Shown one piece after another: positions 57,231 through 64,000 of a stretch of DNA of 64,000 nucleotides (positions are counted from its first letter, which is position 1; the number at the start of each line of letters is the position of its first letter). A program made the translations under genes and the position numbers. Location: positions 1,176,450 through 1,240,449 of the forward strand of contig BFEA01000381.1 in the NCBI GenBank assembly GCA_003427395.1. Direction: 5' to 3'. Source of the stretch: Chara braunii. Lineage: Eukaryota; Streptophyta; Charophyceae; Charales; Characeae. The notes beneath the pieces were generated by a model. It did no database searches, was not told the DNA's origin, and worked only from the letters and a program-made list of their open reading frames with translations.

Positions 57231-58457
57231 ATGAGGTATGACTGGGTTAAGACGGCACATGAGGAAACTGCAGCCCATTCTGCCGTCCGAATCACGGAAG
57301 CGGCGATCGACGAAAATGAGTGGTACTGGTTTAACATACGTGACGATGTGAAATTCATCGTCCAGAATTGTCAGGTCTGCGCTGCTGGCAAGCGGCCGAT
57401 CCAACCGCCACGATCAATAGTGTCGACGGTAGTTGAAAGACCATTTCAGAGGGTAAGCATGGATACTACTAATATCATGGTGCCCCCTGGACCTAATAAT
57501 TGTGAGTTTTGTGACTATTCAATCCTACTGGTATTTGTAGACCACTTCTCAAACTGGATCGAGGCATATCCGTGTGGAACGCGACAGGCGGTTGAAATAG
57601 TGCGATACGTCAACCGTTTTCTAGGAATGCACCAGGACACAGAAGAAATCCTGACCAATAACGGGGTAGAATTTCGAGGAGAAGTGTTGAAGAATCTGGT
57701 CATACACGACGTCACCATACGGAATACTGCACCCCACATGTCACAGTCTAACGGGATGGTAGAAAACGCAAATAGGGTCATTAAGACTGCACTGCGACGA
57801 AACATCGTGGCACGTGATCCAAGGCCCTGGCCCGACATCGTGGATCACATCCTGGCGGTCCATCGAGGGACGACGCACGAATCTACGGGCCTAAGCCCCT
57901 TTCAATTACGGACCAATATTGTGACTTGCGTTTTAATACTGAGCCTCCCTGACGAATCTTCGTTGAACCGACGGCCCACGAGGGTCACGGTTCGAGACAA
58001 GGCCACACGACACCTAGAGCTAATGGAACGGTCCCTTCCCCAATTAGCCCGAAAGCACCAGAAAATGACTGAGTTGGCCCACGGCCGACAGGTCCGCAGT
58101 TACTAGGCCCGGAACGGGAATGCGGGACCACGGCCCCAATATAAATTGGGGGACATCGTGCAGGTGAGGAAATGTGCTCGCCAGGGTAAGCGAGCACCAC
58201 GATTCTTCGGGCGATTTCACGTAGTCGAGCTCGGACCGAATGCCTTGAACACCGTGCGGCTCGTGCCTGAGGTCTCCAGCAGCCAATCGGCTCAACCGAG
58301 AACTCGCCACATGTTCTATCTACGCCCTCTTCCATCCTCTCCATCTCCGCCTTCACCTGCCTCCTCGTATGACACCGAGGAAGACGACGACGATCCAGTC
58401 TCCCCCTCCCCGTCCCTCTCTCCCTCGGGCACTCCGTCCCCGCCTCCATTGCCATGA
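57231..58457 (+). pseudogene. Integrase of pol, catalytic Asp replaced
   Basis: An HHCC zinc-binding segment (H-x4-H spacing in AHEETAAHS, then NCQVCAAGKRP) leads into the catalytic core: RVSMDTTNIM, LTNNGVEFRGE and SNGMVENANRVIK. The core needs D-D-E; the second Asp of the usual TDNG is Asn here, so it should be inactive. AVHRGTTHESTGLSPFQLR is the family's conserved end. After a stop at 58104 the C-terminal part continues in another frame (58146-58457) with GDIVQVRK, FFGRFHVVELGPNALNTV and a Ser/Pro/acidic tail. No chromodomain is recognised. Confidence 0.9.
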
Positions 58458-58482
58458 GCTTTTCAACGGAGCAGGTGATTAG

Positions 58483-59997
58483 CGAGCAACTGCTAACCCG
58501 AGGGGGCAGATCAGTACAATCCGGCAAGTACAGCGGCCACGCCTCAGTGCCGATCTCCTTCGATTTGCGACCTTCTTCAGCACGACGGCAATCCACACGG
58601 CAGCGAAATTCCGGTTTACGCAAGAGGCAGCGACACGTGTCCTGGCCAAGGTTTCGGCTTTTCAACGCCTGTCCCTTCCTGGGATTAGTCACATCACCGT
58701 CATTGTCGTTTTCATTGGGGATATTACAGCAGTGCCATCGACGATCCATCCCGACATCTTCCGGACCTTGCGCGCTTGGGGTGAAGAGATTCAGACTGCG
58801 TGGACAACGCTCCTCGCTCGACACGGGGATACGGTCGTGCCCTCGCACGACATCCATCTGCAGCTTCGCTCTTCCAGTGATTCTCCGCCGATCATGTTGC
58901 CGGAGCTTCGTCCCTTCGTGCAACCCCGATGAGTCACTGCTGTCTCTCTCTTTGGCCTCCCTTCCGACATCCCCACCCTCTGGCAATCTGATCACGCCCC
59001 ATCTCTCTCCTATCGTATCAAGCAAATTAGTGTGTCGATACTGGACGAGGAGAAGTGGAATGACTGGTGGGAGGCGTACGCAGAGCTCGCTTTTTGCCTG
59101 TTGAAAGTAGGGTTCCGCTATTCCGAGCCAACACCGTACGGAGAAGGACCTGAACTTCTAGACGACGTGGTGGAAATATTGATCCTGCAAGCTTGGAGAA
59201 CGGCGACGGAGGGAGATCTGTTGGGGATACTATTTGGGAAGGTGGATGACGGGAATCTCGCTCTAGTTACGAGCGAGTTGCTGGTGTTCCTAACACAGCT
59301 AGTGGACGACCTGCCTCTGGACATCGTATCGTGGTGTGACAATCAGTCGGGCACCCACGTCCTTTCCAGGATGCTCGAGCCGCGCCTGTTGTGGTCCACG
59401 TGTAACGAGCTGGACGACGACAACTGTATCTATCCGTCCCAAGCTCTCTTCCTTGAGATCAACGTCACCGATCTCACACTGTGGGACCCCATCGTTTGGC
59501 GAGGAGGCGCGCGGCAAGAAGAAGAGGAGAGTGAAGACGACGAAGAAGAAGAATCGAGCGAGGATCGTTACGATTCAGATTACATCCAAGGAGAGGAGGA
59601 GGAAGACGAAGAAGGTGAGCCAGCAGAGGAGGAAGCTGTAGCGGGTGAGCTGAGTCAGCGGCTCGGTCAAAGTAAGGAAAAGGAGGAGGCAAAAGCACGA
59701 AAGCGGTTGGAAAAGGCGGAGGGAAAGCGGCCGATCACGGAAGGACCCCCGCCTGATCTATCGTTGGCGAATCCGTGGCTCGATCCAAAGACCCCAAAGG
59801 AAGAAGAAGGAGGCGATGGAGCCGCAGCGGAGGGATCAGGAAGACGTCGCCGAAGGAGGAGCGAATCGCCGACTTCGTCTGGTTCCCCTTCCCGACCTGC
59901 CCTTCGCCTACGTCAAGATGAGGGCGATCGGGCTTCGTCCCTGGTCATTCTCTCGTCGCCCCCTTTACTTCTTGATGCTCACCTGACTCCCAAGTAG
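58483..59997 (+). pseudogene. Additional ORF downstream of integrase (aORF1), one internal stop
   Basis: One frame is open for about 500 codons from 58483 except for a TGA at 58930-58932. It has no convincing ATG at its start. The N-terminal part is mixed alpha/beta in appearance (VLAKVSAFQRLSLPGISHIT; HPDIFRTLRAWGEEIQTAW). The middle is rich in Trp and acidic residues (EEKWNDWWEAYAELAF; LVDDLPLDIVSWCDNQSGTH). Then comes a strongly acidic run (EEEESEDDEEEESSED) and a basic/Ser tail with RRRRRRSESPTSS. It lies where envelope-like or other accessory genes sit in some plant gypsy elements, but no signal peptide or membrane anchor is seen. It could be a nucleic-acid-binding or chromatin-contact protein; that is a guess. 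Confidence 0.55.
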
Positions 59998-60454
59998 ACC
60001 GCCGTTCCCCGCTGGATGGTGCCCCTTCCCTCCCGACCTCTTCTATCACCTCTACGCCACCCGCCTCCTAGTCACCGTCTTTCCCCACGCTACCACTCGC
60101 TCCGTAGTAGATTCTTTCCTTCTCCATGTTCTCTTGTTTAGTGCGGACTGGCAGGAATATAACCACGTAGAAATATATTGTATTATATCAGGAACGATCC
60201 CCACATGCGAAAATTATGAGAATTTTTGCACCGCTCTTCGCCGCACCCTCTCCACTCTCTACCCTGACTATATTGATTCCCTCCCCGACCATCGCGAGGG
60301 ACCTCGTTTTCCTTGTATCCATCGCTCCCTCCATTACACCTCCCTTCCCGCTTTCGAGTCTCCGGCCATCAATTGGTCCATGCCTCCTCTCCCCCAGAAT
60401 CCTCCATCGCCTCCCCCGTCTGTGATCAGATTGCCCTTTCCGGGGAACTTGTAG
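59987..60454 (+). pseudogene. Second frame downstream of integrase (aORF2)
   Basis: Open for about 155 codons without an ATG, overlapping the end of aORF1. It contains FYHLYATRLLVTVFPHAT, EYNHVEIYCIISGTIPT and CTALRRTLSTLYPDYIDSLP, which look like ordinary protein, then a Pro-rich end (PPLPQNPPSPPPSVIRLP). It may be the continuation of aORF1 after a frameshift. It is not recognised. Confidence 0.35.
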
Positions 60455-60792
60455 GATGGAACGCTTCTCGCTCCTCCTTCCGACAAACCCACCCCGCTCG
60501 CCATACCCCCATGAAGCGCCTCCCCTTCCTGATGGTCACTCATGTGCAGGTGCCTGACACGTGTCATGTCGATGGCGCGCAAGATCCCCTCCTTCGATTG
60601 AAGAGAGCCCTTCCTGAGGAATTTGTAGGATAGAGCCATGTATGCCAGAGTGGATGACTTCCACACTCTCATCACACAGTAAGTGGCAACGAAGGGAGCT
60701 CCGCGTGTCAATCTATTAGAGAGATCGACACGTGTCGCAATGTCAAGCAAGCAGGAGCTTGCTTAAGATCGGAACCCCCTGGGCGTCACATA
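60455..60792 (+). other. 3' untranslated part of the gypsy element
   Basis: No gene. No clear polypurine tract precedes the 3' LTR. The last bases read CCCTGGGCGTCACATA before TGTGACGA, so a copy of the LTR-end word GGGCGTCACA abuts the LTR start and forms the palindrome GTCACATATGTGAC. Confidence 0.6.
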
Positions 60793-61571
60793 TGTGACGA
60801 ACCAATTTCTGTTTCGCGCAATCTTCTGCGCGGTGACAATGAGGGGTCCTAAGATGGGAAGGTTGGGCCAATTACGGGAGATCGGGATCAAAAAGAAAGT
60901 TGCATCGGTGTCCTCGCTTCTTCGTCTTTTTACGTCGCCTCTTTTTCGGTTGGTTGGGTTCAGGGTTGGGCAAGTCTCGGGATGGTCGATCGAGTGGTTG
61001 GTGCGCCGACAAAGGCGCGGTTAATAATGTTTGAAGTCGCTTCTTTCTTGTTCTGTTGTCAAGTTCTTGGCGCGGTGATTGCGCGGGAAGTTTTGCTTCT
61101 TTTTGAATTTCCTTTTTCGAATCTTGTCGAGCCCTCGATGGCTCTCGGAATTTCGGATTTTCTTTTCGGGATTTGTGCTCTAATAAAGTTCTTTTTGCAT
61201 TTTTGCGTAAATAGGAATTTAGGAATTTTGGAATTCGGGACTTCTTTTTTTTTCGAGCGGTGCTTTTTGCTCACGCGCTTCTTTTGCGGCTGCGACGGAG
61301 CTTTGATTAGTCGACGCCCCTAATCTTGCGTGCAACCGTAATTTTGGACAGGGCATCCTTGTAATTGTATCTTTCTTCTTGAGCTTCGTCTTTCCCGCCC
61401 CCTGTTATCTTTCCTTTGTCTAGTCGGCCCGCGGGCTGCGTGATCGGATCGATGCGTGGAGAGTGGCTATGACCCCACGCCGCGATCTGGGCATGCAGAA
61501 CGTAGGCACTCCCTCCCCTTCTCCCCTTCTAAGTCCTTGCAATTCCGCATTCTTCGTGCATGCATGCACGC

Positions 61572-61577
61572 TATAAA
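61572..61577 (+). promoter_or_regulatory. TATA box of 3' LTR
   Basis: TATAAA in TGCACGCTATAAATTTCGAC, 779 bp into the LTR; homologous to the 5' LTR box. Confidence 0.6.
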
Positions 61578-62534
61578 TTTCGACGGCGCGATGAGATTGC
61601 TCTCTTAAAACAAATGTTGGAAGCTCGGGGTAGCGCGATCAGTGAGGGTCGGCTCAGCAGCGAAGTAAGAGGTGAGTTGAAGTGGAAGTTTGCGGACCCG
61701 ACGAGCTGGTGCCAAATGTGCGGGATTGACGCGTGGGGCTACGACGGACTGTAGCGCGCGGGCGAATCCGACAGGCGCAGGAGGACTAAGCGGGGTGACG
61801 ACTTCGTGGGTTGGTGCGTGACGACGGACTGTCCGCATCGAAGAAAGAGAGAGAGAGAGAGGGTTGAGGTTGATGGACGTGGAGTTGTGATTTTCCTTGT
61901 TTTTTCCTTTGTTTTTGTAAATAAGTTTTGATTGCGGCTCGGGCAATTCGCCCTTATTTTCTTTCGGCATCTTTGTCTCGATGTTGTTCCTCGTATGGTG
62001 TCTCATTCAGTCTCGATCCTTCCTCTCTTGTGTGTGTGTGTTGGGTAACCGAGTTCTGATGGAATGATATGCTCGCCGTTTTTGCCTAATCATCATTGTT
62101 GCTGCCATTTGCTGGTCATTTTAATATGATTGATGGCATATTGTTGCAGTGCTTCATGTGTGCGATGTCACTTTGCACGATCGGAAATGATTGTTTGCAG
62201 GATTATAGAATGATTGTTGGGAGATCATCTACGCTATGTGGGGATTCTGCATGTAGGGTTTTACTCTCACTTTTGCACAAGAATCAGCCAACAGGCCTGT
62301 GTATGATCAAACACCTTGTGGGCGCACGTGTAAACGTGATCTGATCCGCGCGGCCTACACGTGTCCCCACGCGGGTGATTCGCGGCCACTAGTGAACTCG
62401 ACACTTCCAGTATCGTAATAAGTGTGACTTTTTTTTTCTTTTGAGGATTTGGGCCAATAGGAATTTCCGCCACCATACCTGGAAAATTCTGTGTCGAATA
62501 AAGCACGATCCGATACGTGCGCCGGAATGACAAG

Positions 62535-62906
62535 ATGTCGTACATCGCGGATCAGGAGTCTTTAGAGCACTGGGAGGAAGAATATCTTAGGCAGAGATAT
62601 CCGGAATTTCCCTGTCTAATCGGGAACCAACTGTGTGCCAGGAACTTTCACCGTGCCGTAACAAGCGACCCGAGATGCCCCGATTACCTAACTACGTATA
62701 ACACACAATACTTCATATCCCTCGGCTTCGTTGTTATCGCTACCAATTTCCCTCCCTTCCACATCCTCCTCCCATACCACCAGCTCACGGTGGTTCCGTG
62801 GAACTCCATAGAGGCCCCGTATTGGCCCCACACGCTGTGCAGAAATTGCAGACGACGCGGAATCCGCCGAGCCTCTGGAATTACGGAACGTAACCGTAAC
62901 ACGTGA
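62535..62906 (+). CDS. LTR-borne ORF (LORF), copy in the 3' LTR
   Basis: 124 codons from an in-frame ATG (MSYIADQESLEHWEEEY) to TGA. Conserved blocks YPEFPCL, LCARNFHRAV, NTQYFIS, LLPYHQLTVVPW, APYW and CRNCRRRG are present. Differences from the 5' LTR copy include PG-to-LG after YFIS and one extra residue (IEAPYW). It ends SGITERNRNT, slightly longer than the 5' copy. In the element's RNA this copy would be beyond the polyadenylation region, so only the 5' copy could be expressed together with gag-pol. Confidence 0.5.
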   Translation: MSYIADQESLEHWEEEYLRQRYPEFPCLIGNQLCARNFHRAVTSDPRCPDYLTTYNTQYFISLGFVVIATNFPPFHILLPYHQLTVVPWNSIEAPYWPHTLCRNCRRRGIRRASGITERNRNT

Positions 62907-63264
62907 TGACAGTCGCCACGCGACCACACCCGGAGATCCAACTCCTAGCAATCGCAACCTTTACGAAAGGGCCTCTCCCGAACCGCCGCCACTAAGCAGA
63001 CGGATCGGATGACCCAGGATGCACCGCGCATGCCATCTGCCTTATGTTGCACGACATCGACCTCAATCGGACCGAAAGTAACCCGTCCCTTAGCCTTATT
63101 GCACCTATGCCCCTGAACCCTCGCCACAAGAGATCCCAGTTCTGACCTGGGACTCCACCCCCACTTTCCCAAAAATCCTTGGCGCACCCCTTTTCGCACT
63201 TCCGGAACCACATCCCACTCCGATCAGGAAGTCGCGCCGGGCGTAAGGTTGGGCGTCACACTCC

Positions 63265-63596
63265 ACTTAATCTAGACTGGAACTCATCACAACACCCTTA
63301 GAAAGCTGTTAGAAGCGCTCTCGATTTGTTTAGAGTTCACAGCCTGCAACGCTCAGGTTTTCTAGCTTCCTCCATCCTACCCCCGCTCCAGCCTTTTTTT
63401 TCGCGAGTGTGCCACCTGCCCCGACCATCAGAACGAAATGGCGCTTTAATCTGGAGTTGCAGAAGGGTTGTCATGTAGCAATGAGAAATTCGTGAGTGCT
63501 TCTATAGTTCTTGAGTCTTGAGTAAGTGGAGCCATGCGTCTTTTTTCAATAGTTATAAACCTCTGACAACTCTAGAAGCACTCACATTTTTTTTCG
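63265..63596. mobile_element. MITE-like repeat split by the gypsy insertion (right part)
   Basis: Continues the repeat of 48180-48377 and matches 25980-26325 through ACAGCCTGCAACGCT, CGAGTGTGCC and GACAACTCTAGAAGCACTCA. No coding sequence. Confidence 0.6.
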
Positions 63597-63599
63597 TGA

Positions 63600-63996
63600 G
63601 GGCATACTCACACGGCGACCTATAATCCCAAAATCCCAAAAAAAAGGTCAAAAGGCCGGTCACACGGAACTACCAAATTCGCAAATGTACTATTTGTCAG
63701 CGGCCTGGGAAGCCGTGGGGCAAGGGATTTTGCGGTCACCTCTGGAGGTGACCGCAAATGCCATTTTTCATTTGTTGCATTTTTCTTCGAAAATTGACAA
63801 AAATTCTTTCACTAAAATTCTTGCACAATTAGTGGATGGCGCCGTGTGACCAGCCAAGTACCAAATCCCCATTTCTCCAGACGGTCGTGACCTTGTCCCA
63901 TCTGAAAAGGCACAGCAGTGTGTCGTGAACCATGTCCAAAACCTCAAATCGACGCTTCCCAAATTGCAGATTTGGGGTCACCGTGTAAGTATGCCC
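63600..63996. mobile_element. Intact 397-bp MITE with 3-bp target duplication
   Basis: Left end GGGCATACTCACACGGCGAC and right end GTCACCGTGTAAGTATGCCC are inverted over about 22 bp with few mismatches. They are flanked by TGA (63597-63599, 63997-63999). The interior has further internal symmetry (GGTCACCTCTGGAGGTGACC-like near 63735). No protein. Confidence 0.78.
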
Positions 63997-64000
63997 TGAG

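Larger units (their letters stand above)
48378..63260 (+). mobile_element. Ty3/gypsy LTR retrotransposon, 14.9 kb, defective
   Basis: LTRs at 48378 and 60793 begin TGTGACGAACC. The element is flanked by CTCC (48374-48377, 63261-63264), a 4-bp target duplication. Gene order is gag, protease, RT, RNase H, integrase, the Ty3/gypsy order. Extra frames follow integrase. The LTRs differ at about ten positions over their first 130 bp by eye, so the insertion is not recent. A hAT-like element (53229-54916) inserted later into pol. Stops, lost catalytic residues and a deletion in RT make it non-autonomous today. Confidence 0.93.
60793..63260 (+). repeat. 3' LTR of the gypsy element
   Basis: About 2.47 kb, TGTGACGAACC to GGTTGGGCGTCACA, with the complete terminal end that the 5' LTR lacks. 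It carries about 70 bp (about 62342-62413, starting CTGATCCGCGCGGCC) absent from the 5' LTR, and a much shorter GA tract (61845-61861). Confidence 0.92.

Overview
This is eukaryotic nuclear DNA, almost certainly from a plant or streptophyte green alga. The one convincing host gene is an uninterrupted plant-type cytosolic glutamine synthetase (13964-15031, +). Most of the rest is nested transposable elements, satellites and microsatellites, with three assembly gaps (2163-2353, 35396-35874, 54051-54775). A charophyte such as Chara would fit the repeat load and the Myb/SANT-plus-Harbinger content, but that is inference.

Layout. 1-5.1 kb: a decayed Harbinger-like element carrying a Myb/SANT-like pseudogene, cut by a satellite-filled hAT-like element with an 8-bp target duplication. 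5.1-9.2 kb: unrecognised sequence and a LINE 3' end (-). 9.2-11.9 kb: solo LTR (-). 12.3-13.3 kb: tRNA-derived SINE and Tourist-like MITEs. 13.4-15.2 kb: glutamine synthetase. 15.3-17.3 kb: microsatellites and two tandem arrays. 17.3-20.9 kb: repeat debris. 21-23.5 kb: a second LINE of the same lineage (-). 23.5-25.8 kb: solo LTR (+). 26.95-30.51 kb: a long-TIR element (R1) holding a third solo LTR. 30.6-31.0 kb: second SINE. 31.05-41.8 kb: an inverted copy of R1 (R2) into which a 9.2-kb Harbinger element inserted; that element carries a transposase, a Myb/SANT-like gene and an unrecognised third gene. 42-46.5 kb: AT-rich DNA with a 171-bp array. 46.7-48.1 kb: foldback element containing a MITE. 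48.4-63.3 kb: a 14.9-kb Ty3/gypsy retrotransposon. 63.6-64.0 kb: an intact MITE.

The most interesting signal is inside the LTRs. All five LTR copies (one full element and three solo LTRs) carry the same open reading frame of about 120-190 codons, downstream of a TATA box and a (GA)n tract held at a constant distance. The coding potential is preserved between divergent copies, with many codon differences that do not change the protein in its core. It would be the first ORF on the retrotransposon transcript, ahead of gag. I do not recognise the protein.

The Harbinger transposase and Myb/SANT-like protein normally act together to bind and cut element ends; here both frames are broken, while the third gene is open up to an assembly gap. 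The gypsy element is also defective: stops, a deletion in RT, lost RNase H and integrase residues, and a 1.7-kb hAT-like insertion in pol.
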